NCBI GenBank assembly: GCA_023417265.1
Contig: JAEZFY010000262.1
Coordinates: 1-6,342 of the forward strand
From: Actinomycetes bacterium
Lineage (GTDB): Bacteria; Actinomycetota; Acidimicrobiia; Acidimicrobiales; Ilumatobacteraceae
DNA: 6,342 nucleotides
Direction: 5' to 3'
Positions 1-5,517 of this stretch are shown in pieces. The notes below the pieces were generated by a model that saw nothing but the letters and a program-made list of their open reading frames with translations, did no database searches and was not told where the DNA came from. Numbering within the stretch: the stretch's first letter is position 1; every line of letters begins with the position of its first letter. A program made the position numbers and the translations under genes.

Positions 1-509
1 CCGCCGAGCTGGGCCCCGGCTTCGAAATCGTCGAGGTCGACGTTGCCGGGCCGCCGACGTCGCTCGACCTGCGCGGCGCGGTGTGGGCCGAGTTGGCGGT
101 GTTGCGAACGGTGCTGCAGGGCGGGCCGGCGTTCACCGTCACCGCCCCAGGCGGCGGCACCGCCACCGCCGAGTTCGCTGACGACGGCGCCCTTCGCCTG
201 CACGTCGCCGCCGGCGACCCGCTCGACGCGGCGGTGCTCCGCAGCTACTGCACGGGAGCCGCCCACATGGCGCTCGGATGGGTGCTGCGCGAGGGGCTCG
301 CGGTCGACGCCGACGGCGTACCCCACGATCTGACGATCCGCAGCTTCGGGGTGCTCCGCGCCGTCGACACCCCACCGATCGAGGTCGCGATCGACACCGC
401 CGGGGGGCCGCCGGTGGCCGTCAGCGAGGCGGTGTTCGCGGCCGTCGCCGCAGCGGCATGGGCACGCGCCGGGTGTACCACGCGGTGGCCGGTCGAGCGC
501 GCGTCGTAG
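1..509 (+). CDS. C-terminal part of a xanthine dehydrogenase-family molybdopterin-binding subunit-like protein (5' end outside window)
   Basis: The reading frame is open from position 3, so the gene begins upstream of the window; about 168 residues are visible before the TAG stop. The first in-frame GTG (81) lies inside continuous coding sequence and is not the likely start. The last ~85 residues follow the pattern of the C-terminus of large molybdenum-hydroxylase subunits. There is a glycine-containing helix (GAAHMALGWVLREG), then an acidic DADG turn, then a strand and loop (TIRSFGVLRAVDTPPIEV). A GGPPVAVSEAVF segment sits where the family has its GVGE loop with the catalytic glutamate, followed by an alanine-rich helix. 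Members of this family hydroxylate purines, aldehydes or CO with a molybdopterin cofactor, usually with FeS and FAD partner subunits. The loop is degenerate (VSE instead of GVGE), so activity is uncertain. The assignment is by recognised pattern only. It could instead be a divergent paralogue of unknown function. Its stop codon forms part of the candidate promoter of the next gene. Confidence 0.55.
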   Translation, partial: AELGPGFEIVEVDVAGPPTSLDLRGAVWAELAVLRTVLQGGPAFTVTAPGGGTATAEFADDGALRLHVAAGDPLDAAVLRSYCTGAAHMALGWVLREGLAVDADGVPHDLTIRSFGVLRAVDTPPIEVAIDTAGGPPVAVSEAVFAAVAAAAWARAGCTTRWPVERAS

Positions 510-512
510 CCT
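507..512 (+). promoter_or_regulatory. Candidate -10 hexamer TAGCCT for a leaderless mRNA
   Basis: TAGCCT fits the actinobacterial TAnnnT -10 pattern. It ends 7 bp before the GTG at 520, which would place the transcript start at or within a base of the start codon. The first three bases are also the TAG stop codon of the upstream gene. No convincing -35 box is visible. The same hexamer with the same spacing precedes asd on the other strand, which raises confidence slightly. Confidence 0.45.
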
Positions 513-519
513 CGGCGCC

Positions 520-1140
520 GTGTACCAGCCGGCCGCCTTCCGCGAGGACGATGAATGGGCACGCGAGTTGATCGCCGCTCATCCGCTCGCCACCGTCGTC
601 CATCACGCCGGGGGTGAACTCGTCGCCGATCACGTGCCGCTCCTGCTCGACCGCAGCCGCGGCCCGCTCGGGACGCTCGTCGGCCACGTCGCTCGCGCCA
701 ACCCGTTGTGGCGGTCACCCGCGGCGGTACTCGCCGTGTTCACCGGCCCCGACACCTACGTGACCCCGAGCTGGTATCACGGCAAGGGCGAGCACGGCGA
801 AGTCGTGCCGACCTGGAACTACGGCGTGGTCCACGCCCACGGCACGCTCCGGGCGGTCGATGATCCCGGCACGGTGCTCGGCATCGTCGCCGCGCTCACC
901 CGCGTGCACGAGGCCGACCGCCGCGAACCATGGGCCGTCGACGACGCTCCCGCCGAGTACGTCGAGCGGATGCTGCGGGCGATCGTCGGCATCGAGATCG
1001 ACATCACCCGGCTCGACGCCAAAGCCAAGTTCCGCCAGAACCGCGGCGACGCCGATCGCGTCGCCGTCGCGGCCGGGCTCGATGCCGACGGCCGAACCGC
1101 GGCAGCTCAAGAAGTCCGTCGACGACGGGCGATCAGATAG
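520..1140 (+). CDS. PaiB-type FMN-binding protein (FMN_bind_2 family)
   Basis: This 206-residue protein matches the family's usual length of about 200-210. It opens with MYQPAAF, typical of the family and supporting the GTG start at 520. Family-type motifs follow in order: GHVARANP (55-62), FTGPDTYVTPSWY (74-86), VVPTWNYGVVHAHG (95-108), and the C-terminal basic KAKFRQNR (168-175). The fold is a split beta-barrel flavin-binding domain. Bacillus subtilis PaiB, the namesake, is described as a negative regulator of sporulation and protease genes. Many actinobacterial members have no known role and may simply bind flavin or haem-like cofactors. No PaiA-like acetyltransferase is next to it here. 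It follows the upstream gene by 10 bp. No Shine-Dalgarno sequence is visible, but a -10-like TAGCCT lies 7 bp upstream, suggesting leaderless expression. Its last 34 bp overlap, convergently, the small membrane-protein gene on the other strand. Confidence 0.9.
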   Translation: MYQPAAFREDDEWARELIAAHPLATVVHHAGGELVADHVPLLLDRSRGPLGTLVGHVARANPLWRSPAAVLAVFTGPDTYVTPSWYHGKGEHGEVVPTWNYGVVHAHGTLRAVDDPGTVLGIVAALTRVHEADRREPWAVDDAPAEYVERMLRAIVGIEIDITRLDAKAKFRQNRGDADRVAVAAGLDADGRTAAAQEVRRRRAIR

Positions 1141-1253
1141 GCCGCGATCGCGGCGACCAGCACGACGACGACGATCGCGATCCACAGCGCGGTGCCACCG
1201 CCGTCGGGTTCGTCGGCTGGGATGTCAGCGAGGATGGTGAACGAGGGCAGCAT
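1107..1253 (-). CDS. Small single-pass membrane protein, 48 residues
   Basis: An ATG at 1253 opens a 48-codon frame ending in TGA at 1107-1109. The protein begins MLPSFTILADIPADEPDGGG, an acidic segment with no cleavable-signal character. A hydrophobic stretch of about 20 residues follows (roughly 23-42, rich in V, A, I), then an IARRRRTS tail. By the positive-inside rule the N-terminus should face outside and the RRRR tail the cytoplasm. A strong ribosome binding site, AAGGAG, sits 4 bp before the ATG. The start lies inside the last 29 bp of the polytopic membrane-protein gene, so the two are probably translated from one mRNA and coupled. The gene's own end overlaps the PaiB-type gene convergently by 34 bp. 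No family is recognised. It could be an accessory subunit of its large upstream neighbour. The clear RBS, acid-hydrophobic-basic layout and gene overlap argue for a real gene despite its length. Confidence 0.7.
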   Translation of the reverse strand: MLPSFTILADIPADEPDGGGTALWIAIVVVVLVAAIAAYLIARRRRTS

Positions 1254-2268
1254 GGCGCTCCTTGCCGTGTGACGCGTGGACGTTGGCGACGCCGAACACC
1301 AGCGTCAAGAGGACGGGGAACTCGAGGTACGCGTGGTAGCTGGCGACCGCCCCGTACATCGTCTTCCCGGTGCGGTAGTCGTGCAGCATCAGCAACGCCA
1401 GCGCGGCCGCGCCGAGCACGCAGACCGCAAGCAGTCTGCCGCCGCGCAGCTCCGGCACCCGGCGTTCGAAGGCGGCGGTGGCCGCCGGTGCGTGGCGTGG
1501 GAAGAACCACACCCACACCACGTAGTGCATCGTCTGCATGAACGCGAACACGACGAGAAAGCGTGCGCCGATCGCTTCGGTCGCCCATGCCGGCGGCGTG
1601 TAGGCGCTGCTCAGGCTGGCCGGGGTGAACGTGCCCAACGGCCCGAGCCGAGCGGTCGTGCCGCGCAGCACGCGGTCGAACGCGCCGACCAGCACCAGTG
1701 CAGGAAGCACCGCCACCCACGCCAGGTTGACCGCCCGGAACACGTTGCGGCCCGCGGGTAGCCGGCGCGACCACTCCCACAGGAAGCACAGCGGAACGAT
1801 GTTGTGGAGGTGTACCAAGACGACGAAGTGGTAGTCGAGCAGCGTCAGCGACGCCGCTGCCGCGGCCCCGAGCGCGACCCAGCCGGCAGCTGCGGCTGCT
1901 CGGGCCAGGGTTGCACGAACCCACCACCACGCCGCCGCGAGCAGCGCGTAGGCCGACAGCACCTCGACCCGCCGCGCGCGCACGCCGCCGTCAGGCCACA
2001 CCCGACACGCGGCGATCACGGTGATGAAGACGAGCAGCAAGACCAGCAGGCGGCCGGTGAGCACGTCGCCGAACCGGCCGGCGACGTAGCGCAGTTCGAA
2101 TCCGTTGTGGACGATGCCGAACACGGTGAGGCCGAGGACGGCGGTCAGCGCCGGCTGCCGGAGGGCGAGCCCCATCGCCAGGGCCGCGGCACCGGCGAGG
2201 ACGAGACCCGCCCGACGCACACCCGGCGCGGCCGGCACGTGTACGGCGTCCGCCAGCACCACGGCCAT
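1225..2268 (-). CDS. Polytopic membrane protein with intramembrane histidines, unknown function
   Basis: This 347-residue protein has roughly eight to ten hydrophobic segments (about 20-36, 40-57, 72-90, 102-122, 126-144, 146-164, 178-197, 235-256, 278-295, 308-328). Histidines recur in or next to them: H54 in GIVHNGFELRY, H147, H153 and H155 in DYHFVVLVHLHN, H248 in QTMHYVVWVWFFP, H296, and H312 in SYHAYLEFP. This spacing recalls membrane proteins that hold metal or haem through helix histidines, such as the Brp/Blh carotene oxygenase group. However, no diagnostic motif of a named family was recognised, so function is left open. The ATG at 2268 is preceded by a -10-like TAGGGT with a 6-bp gap, suggesting a leaderless mRNA. 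The gene is divergent from a small membrane-protein gene across 31 bp. Its 3' end holds the ribosome binding site and start of the 48-residue protein. The many TM segments, acceptable start and absence of a better frame make the gene itself secure. Confidence 0.85.
   Translation of the reverse strand: MAVVLADAVHVPAAPGVRRAGLVLAGAAALAMGLALRQPALTAVLGLTVFGIVHNGFELRYVAGRFGDVLTGRLLVLLLVFITVIAACRVWPDGGVRARRVEVLSAYALLAAAWWWVRATLARAAAAAGWVALGAAAAASLTLLDYHFVVLVHLHNIVPLCFLWEWSRRLPAGRNVFRAVNLAWVAVLPALVLVGAFDRVLRGTTARLGPLGTFTPASLSSAYTPPAWATEAIGARFLVVFAFMQTMHYVVWVWFFPRHAPAATAAFERRVPELRGGRLLAVCVLGAAALALLMLHDYRTGKTMYGAVASYHAYLEFPVLLTLVFGVANVHASHGKERHAALVHHPR
1258..1263 (-). promoter_or_regulatory. Ribosome binding site AAGGAG for the 48-residue membrane protein
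   Basis: Read on the minus strand, AAGGAG is followed by CGCC and then ATG. It lies within the codons for Lys-Glu near the end of the upstream 347-residue protein. It is one of only two strong Shine-Dalgarno sequences noticed in the window, and it decides the start of the short gene. Confidence 0.7.
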
Positions 2269-2274
2269 CGCCCG

Positions 2275-2280
2275 ACCCTA
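2275..2280 (-). promoter_or_regulatory. Candidate -10 hexamer TAGGGT, leaderless, for the polytopic membrane protein
   Basis: On the minus strand TAGGGT (fits TAnnnT) ends 6 bp before the ATG at 2268, exactly where a -10 box should lie if transcription starts at the A of the ATG. No Shine-Dalgarno sequence is present in the gap. Any -35 contact would fall around the start of the divergent gene. Confidence 0.45.
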
Positions 2281-2287
2281 CTGCGGC

Positions 2288-2293
2288 CATACT
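2288..2293 (+). promoter_or_regulatory. Candidate -10 hexamer CATACT, leaderless, for the 109-residue membrane protein
   Basis: CATACT keeps the conserved A and final T of TAnnnT but lacks the first T. It ends 6 bp before the ATG at 2300. It lies 7 bp from the opposing TAGGGT box, so the two promoters would nearly abut in a 31-bp gap. There is no Shine-Dalgarno sequence. Confidence 0.33.
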
Positions 2294-2299
2294 GCGCCG

Positions 2300-2629
2300 A
2301 TGCCGTATCCGGCGGCACTGCTGCTGACGCTGCTCATCGAGGTTCCGCTCTACGTAGCGCTGCTCGCCGCACCGGCCGATCGCCGTCCGGCATTCGTCGC
2401 CGCGATCGGTGCCAACCTGGTCACCCATCCGACCGTGTGGTTCGTGCTCGACCGCGCCGACGCGAGCTACTGGCTGCTGTTGGCGATCGCCGAAGTGGCC
2501 GCCGTGATGGTCGAGGCGCTGCTCTTGGTGGGGTGCCGCCGATTCGGTGCGGCACGCCACGTGGCAACCGTCGCCACGCTGGCCAACGCGGCCTCCTGCC
2601 TGGCCGGCCTGCTGTGGATGGCTGGGTGA
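2300..2629 (+). CDS. Small four-helix integral membrane protein, unknown function
   Basis: This 109-residue, strongly hydrophobic protein has four predicted membrane helices (about 4-24, 31-51, 57-78, 87-107). Polar residues lie within or beside them: E14 in LLIEVPLYVA, H43 in ANLVTHPTVWF, E65, E72 and N96. The E-V-P-L-Y segment and the N-L-x-T-H-P-x-x-W segment look like conserved signatures of a small uncharacterised membrane family that I cannot name. The ATG at 2300 is chosen because the hydrophobic sequence begins there; the frame upstream is open but Arg/Ala/Pro-rich and antisense to the neighbouring gene. The gene is divergent from the large histidine-containing membrane protein, which may suggest joint control. 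It ends 12 bp from the convergent end of a methyltransferase gene, with no visible terminator between them. Confidence 0.75.
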   Translation: MPYPAALLLTLLIEVPLYVALLAAPADRRPAFVAAIGANLVTHPTVWFVLDRADASYWLLLAIAEVAAVMVEALLLVGCRRFGAARHVATVATLANAASCLAGLLWMAG

Positions 2630-2641
2630 CCCGCGCGACGC

Positions 2642-3409
2642 TCAGCTGGCGACGGTGCGGTAGGCGTGGGTGACGTACGGCAGTTCGAACTCGGCCGGGA
2701 ACGCGGCGACGAGCTCGCGCACCGCCGTGGCGACCTCGTGCTGTCGGGCCGGCGTGGCGCTGGCGAGATAGCTCGTCGACAGCACGCGCAGCACGAGGGT
2801 GTCGGCGTCGACCGGCTGCCGGTAGCTCGTGTCGAAGCGTTCCAGATCACGGAACCGCGGATGCGCGGCGGCGGCGAACTCGGCCGGCCAGTCGCGCTCG
2901 ATGTTGCGCGGCACGCCGTACTCCTCGCGGCGGTCCCACCCGAAGATCGCGTTGAGCTCGCGCAACCAGTCGACGCTCGCGTCGCGCTCGTTCCAGATCA
3001 TCCCGAACCCGCCGCCGGGGCGGATGACGCGGGCCAGCTCGTTGGTGGCCGCGGCGACGTCGAACCAGTGGAACGCTTGGGCGACGGTGACCGCGTCGAC
3101 GGAGCCGTCGGCGAGTGGCAGCGCTTCGGCGGTGCCGTCGACGATCGGCACGTCGGGTAACGCGGCCGCGAACTCGGCGCGCATCGCCGGCGACGGGTCC
3201 ACGGCCGTGACCGCAGCCCCGGTGGCCACGAGCAGCCGCGTCAGCTTGCCGGTGCCGGCGGCGAGGTCGACGACGTCGCGGCCGGGGCCGATCGCAAGCC
3301 CATCGACGAGCCAGCCGACGGCGTCGGACGGGTACGAGGGGCGACCGCGCTCGTACACCGACATGTCGCCGCCGAAGCCGGCGGCCGACGTGGGATGGAC
3401 GCCGCTCAC
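2642..3409 (-). CDS. Class I SAM-dependent methyltransferase (Methyltransf_11-like)
   Basis: This 255-residue protein has a full Rossmann methyltransferase pattern. SAM-binding motif I is VVDLAAGTGKL (46-56). The acidic residue that contacts the SAM ribose is D71 in AVDPS. Motif II/III lies in TAEALPLADGSVDAVTVAQ (93-111), followed by AFHWFD. Post-motif III is RVIRPGGGFGMIWN (127-140). The segment YERGRPSYP (19-27) near the N-terminus is typical of a broad group that includes trans-aconitate methyltransferase-like proteins. The substrate cannot be predicted. The GTG at 3409 is preferred, 7 bp after the asd stop, because residues before the internal ATG (3364) also fit the family's N-terminal pattern (AAGFGG before the YERGRP block). 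No clear Shine-Dalgarno sequence is seen, so translation is probably coupled to asd. It is the last gene of the minus-strand run and ends 12 bp from a convergent gene. Confidence 0.88.
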   Translation of the reverse strand: MSGVHPTSAAGFGGDMSVYERGRPSYPSDAVGWLVDGLAIGPGRDVVDLAAGTGKLTRLLVATGAAVTAVDPSPAMRAEFAAALPDVPIVDGTAEALPLADGSVDAVTVAQAFHWFDVAAATNELARVIRPGGGFGMIWNERDASVDWLRELNAIFGWDRREEYGVPRNIERDWPAEFAAAAHPRFRDLERFDTSYRQPVDADTLVLRVLSTSYLASATPARQHEVATAVRELVAAFPAEFELPYVTHAYRTVAS

Positions 3410-3416
3410 GCGCCGT

Positions 3417-4442
3417 TCAGACGAACAGCTCGGCGATCTGGATCGCGTTCAGTGCGGCACCCTTGCGGAGGTTGTCGTTGCTGACGAACAGGGCCAGGCC
3501 ACGGTTGTCGTCGACGCTCGAGTCCTGGCGGATCCGGCCGACGAAGGACGGATCGTTGCCGGCTGCGTCGAGCGGGTTCGGCACGTCGGTGACGACCACG
3601 CCCGGGGCGTCCGCCAGGATCTCGGCGGCCCGGGCGGCCGTGATCGGGCGGCGGAACTCGGCGTTGAGGGCGAGCGAGTGACCCGTGTACACGGGCACCC
3701 GCACGCACGTTCCGGACACTCGCAGGTCGGCGATGTCGAGGATCTTGCGGCTCTCGTTGCGGAGCTTCTTCTCCTCGTCGGTCTCCCCCTCGCCGTCGTC
3801 GACGAGCGAGCCGGCGAGGGCGACGACGTTGAAGGCGATCGGCTTGACGTACTTGGCGGGCGCCGGGAAGGCCACCGCCGAGCCGTCGTGCGTGAGCTCG
3901 GGCGCCGTGGCGTAGACCTCGCGCACCTGCTTGTCGAGTTCGTCGACGCCGGCCAGCCCGCTCCCCGACACGGCCTGGTACGTGGCCGCGATCAGACGCA
4001 CCAACCCGGCCTCGTCGTGGAGCGGCTTGAGCACCGGCATCGCTGCCATGGTGGTGCAGTTGGGGTTGGCGATGATGCCCTTCGGGGCCGAGCGGGCGAG
4101 GTGACCGTTGACCTCGCTCACGATCAGCGGCACGTCGGGGTCCATGCGCCAAGCCGACGAGTTGTCGATGACGACCGCCCCGGCCGCGGCGAACCTGGGC
4201 GCCAATGCCCGGCTGCTCGTGGCGCCGGCCGAGAACAGGGCGATGTCGAGCCCGGCTGGGTCGGCCTGTTCGGCATCCTCGACGGTGATCTCGGCGCCCT
4301 TCCACGGCAGCGTGGTGCCGGCCGAGCGGGCCGAGGCGAAGTAGCGCATGGTGTCGACCGGGAAGTTGCGCTGCTCGAGGAGGCGCCGCATCACGCCCCC
4401 GACCTGACCCGTCGCACCGACCACACCCACGTTCAAACCCAT
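3417..4442 (-). CDS. asd: Aspartate-semialdehyde dehydrogenase
   Basis: This cytoplasmic enzyme reduces L-aspartyl-4-phosphate with NADPH to L-aspartate semialdehyde, the branch point to lysine/diaminopimelate, threonine and methionine. From the chosen ATG it is 341 residues, normal for the family. Visible motifs are the NADP-binding GATGQVG (9-15), catalytic Cys129 in NPNCTT, YQAVSGSG (155-162) with the conserved Gln156, the substrate-binding Arg248 and catalytic His255 in RVPVYTGHS, and GRIRQD (302-307). All key residues are present. The ATG at 4442 gives MGLNVGVVGATG, the usual N-terminus. An in-frame ATG at 4466 would add eight residues (MAGRSLAG), but a candidate -10 box, TAGCCT, lies within that extension, so the shorter start is favoured. 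Upstream (72 bp) is a methyltransferase gene and beyond it lysC; downstream, after 7 bp, a second methyltransferase gene. Confidence 0.95.
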   Translation of the reverse strand: MGLNVGVVGATGQVGGVMRRLLEQRNFPVDTMRYFASARSAGTTLPWKGAEITVEDAEQADPAGLDIALFSAGATSSRALAPRFAAAGAVVIDNSSAWRMDPDVPLIVSEVNGHLARSAPKGIIANPNCTTMAAMPVLKPLHDEAGLVRLIAATYQAVSGSGLAGVDELDKQVREVYATAPELTHDGSAVAFPAPAKYVKPIAFNVVALAGSLVDDGEGETDEEKKLRNESRKILDIADLRVSGTCVRVPVYTGHSLALNAEFRRPITAARAAEILADAPGVVVTDVPNPLDAAGNDPSFVGRIRQDSSVDDNRGLALFVSNDNLRKGAALNAIQIAELFV

Positions 4443-4449
4443 ACCCGCC

Positions 4450-4455
4450 AGGCTA
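4450..4455 (-). promoter_or_regulatory. Candidate -10 hexamer TAGCCT, leaderless, for asd
   Basis: On the minus strand TAGCCT is followed by 7 bp and then the ATG at 4442. It is the same hexamer and spacing as before the PaiB-type gene. It implies that asd can be transcribed separately from the upstream methyltransferase. A CTGACA sequence at 4487-4492 is too far away (31 bp) to be a matching -35 box. Confidence 0.42.
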
Positions 4456-4514
4456 CGGCCGGCCATCGCCCCCGTCGCGTAGCGTTTGTCAGGCAGGCCC
4501 GCTGGTCGTGGGCG

Positions 4515-5342
4515 TCAGGCGACGCGGGCGACGAGCCACCAATGCGCCGGGTTGACACCCTCGAACGTGCGCATCTCGGCGCCGAACGCACGCAGCTTGC
4601 TGGCCGGATTGGTCCACACCTGGACGTCGGTGAGGCGCGGCCCGAGGGGCCCGGTGACCTGATCGGGATGGATGCGCGACACCTGCCAGGCGAGCCGGGT
4701 CAGGTTCCGGCTGCGGCTCGCCCACGTGCCGACGCCCGGGATCCGGTACACGCCGCGCACGAGCTTGCCGGCCGGCACGAGCACCGCGTCGGAGCCGCTC
4801 GGCCCGCGGAAGTTGAGGGCGACCGAGCCGCCCGGCTTGACGACACGGACGGCCTCGGCCGCGAGGTCGAGGGCGTCGTCGTAGCTGGCGTGCTGCAGCG
4901 TGATGTAGCTGAACGCCAGGTCGGCGGACGCGGCGGCGATGTTGAGCGAGCGCCCGTCGGCCACTTCGAGGGTGCGCAGCCGTTCGACCTTGCCGAACCG
5001 GCCGACCGTCTCGTAGCAGCGCTCGAGAAAGCCTTGGTCGAGGTCGCAGGCGACGACCGAACCGAACTCACGGGTGAACGCGCAGGTCATCCGCCCGATG
5101 CCCGACCCGATCTCGACCAGGGTCTGGTCCTGGGTGTGCTCGCCGCGCAGGCCGAACACTTCGAGGTACGCCGGCACCTCGTGGTCGCCGGTGGCAACGA
5201 ACTCGGCAAGCGTGAGGTCGTGCCCGCCGACGTTGTTGAACACCCATCCGGTGGAGCGCACGACGTCGTCACCGGAGTCGAGTTGTTCCGAGACGCGCCC
5301 AGCCGCCTTCCAAGGCAGTTGCTGGCTCGTGCGCCGTGACAT
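4515..5342 (-). CDS. Class I SAM-dependent methyltransferase between lysC and asd
   Basis: This 275-residue protein has motif I at LVEIGSGIGRM (75-85), the acidic SAM-ribose residue D100 in ACDLD, a motif II/III region in ASADLAFSYITLQH (138-151), and post-motif III RVVKPGGSVALNFR (166-179). These place it in the broad Methyltransf_11/25-type class. The N-terminal 70 residues (with TGWVFNNVGG at 31-40) and the C-terminal ~90 residues probably form the substrate lid, but I cannot identify the substrate. It is unlike the other methyltransferase in the window outside the SAM-binding core, so a recent duplication is unlikely. The ATG at 5342 is the first reasonable start. A weak -10-like CAGACT lies 8 bp upstream, and a G-rich repeat 19 bp upstream. 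It is separated from lysC by 237 bp and from asd by 72 bp, so it may be an independent transcription unit. Confidence 0.87.
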   Translation of the reverse strand: MSRRTSQQLPWKAAGRVSEQLDSGDDVVRSTGWVFNNVGGHDLTLAEFVATGDHEVPAYLEVFGLRGEHTQDQTLVEIGSGIGRMTCAFTREFGSVVACDLDQGFLERCYETVGRFGKVERLRTLEVADGRSLNIAAASADLAFSYITLQHASYDDALDLAAEAVRVVKPGGSVALNFRGPSGSDAVLVPAGKLVRGVYRIPGVGTWASRSRNLTRLAWQVSRIHPDQVTGPLGPRLTDVQVWTNPASKLRAFGAEMRTFEGVNPAHWWLVARVA

Positions 5343-5350
5343 GGCCCGTC

Positions 5351-5356
5351 AGTCTG
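5351..5356 (-). promoter_or_regulatory. Weak -10-like hexamer CAGACT upstream of the methyltransferase gene
   Basis: CAGACT keeps two of the three conserved TAnnnT positions and lies 8 bp before the ATG at 5342, a little far for an exact leaderless start. It is listed because the same position holds -10-like boxes at other genes in the window. No Shine-Dalgarno sequence is visible. Confidence 0.22.
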
Positions 5357-5361
5357 CCACG

Positions 5362-5390
5362 CCCCAACGCCCCCCACCCAACGCCCCCCC
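5362..5390 (-). repeat. Tandem 14-bp G-rich repeat with G-quadruplex pattern
   Basis: On the plus strand CCCAACGCCCCCC occurs twice (5363-5375 and 5377-5389) with an A between, a period of 14 bp. On the minus strand this gives four G-runs of 7, 3, 6 and 4 with loops CGTT, T and CGTT, meeting the usual G3+ N1-7 definition of a quadruplex-forming sequence. It lies 19 bp before the methyltransferase start, with the G-rich strand as the coding strand. Whether it folds or regulates is inference. Confidence 0.6.
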
Positions 5391-5413
5391 TCGCAGCGGA
5401 CCGCCGTTGCCGT

Positions 5414-5451
5414 TGGTTCGCGAGCGGCGGCGTGGAAGGAGCCGCGAACCA
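5414..5451. repeat. Inverted repeat, 9-bp arms with 20-bp spacer
   Basis: TGGTTCGCG (5414-5422) and CGCGAACCA (5443-5451) are perfect inverted copies. They lie between lysC and the methyltransferase gene. No T-tract follows on either strand, so it is not a classical intrinsic terminator. It may be an operator or an RNA hairpin in the lysC 3' region. Confidence 0.5.
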
Positions 5452-5517
5452 CCCAGCCTGGATCATGGGGGCTCGGTTCCGAGTCAGATTCGTCGAGTGC
5501 AAGGCGCGGGAGGGCGA

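Noticed and set aside
1133..1930. Minus-strand frame of 265 residues overlapping the polytopic membrane protein
   Set aside because: Arg/Pro/Gly-rich with no membrane segments or motifs; the overlapping frame encodes coherent hydrophobic helices.
3362..3364. Internal ATG as the start of the downstream methyltransferase
   Set aside because: Starting there would drop residues that fit the family's N-terminal pattern, and it has no ribosome binding site. The GTG at 3409, next to the asd stop, fits better.
3406..4305. Minus-strand open frame of 299 residues overlapping asd in another frame
   Set aside because: Arg/Gly-rich shadow of asd, whose catalytic motifs are all in the other frame.
4443..4466. 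Longer asd start at ATG 4466, adding eight residues
   Set aside because: The extra residues are outside the usual N-terminus and contain the candidate -10 box; the ATG at 4442 gives the typical MGLNVGVVGATG start. It cannot be fully excluded.
2829..5339. Very long plus-strand open frame (836 residues) opposite the methyltransferase and asd genes
   Set aside because: It is antisense to three genes with clear family motifs. Its composition (Arg, Gly, Asp, Val, His runs, no domains) is what GC-rich antisense frames produce.
5414..5451. Classical rho-independent terminator
   Set aside because: The inverted repeat has a 20-bp spacer and no T-tract on either strand; kept only as an inverted repeat.
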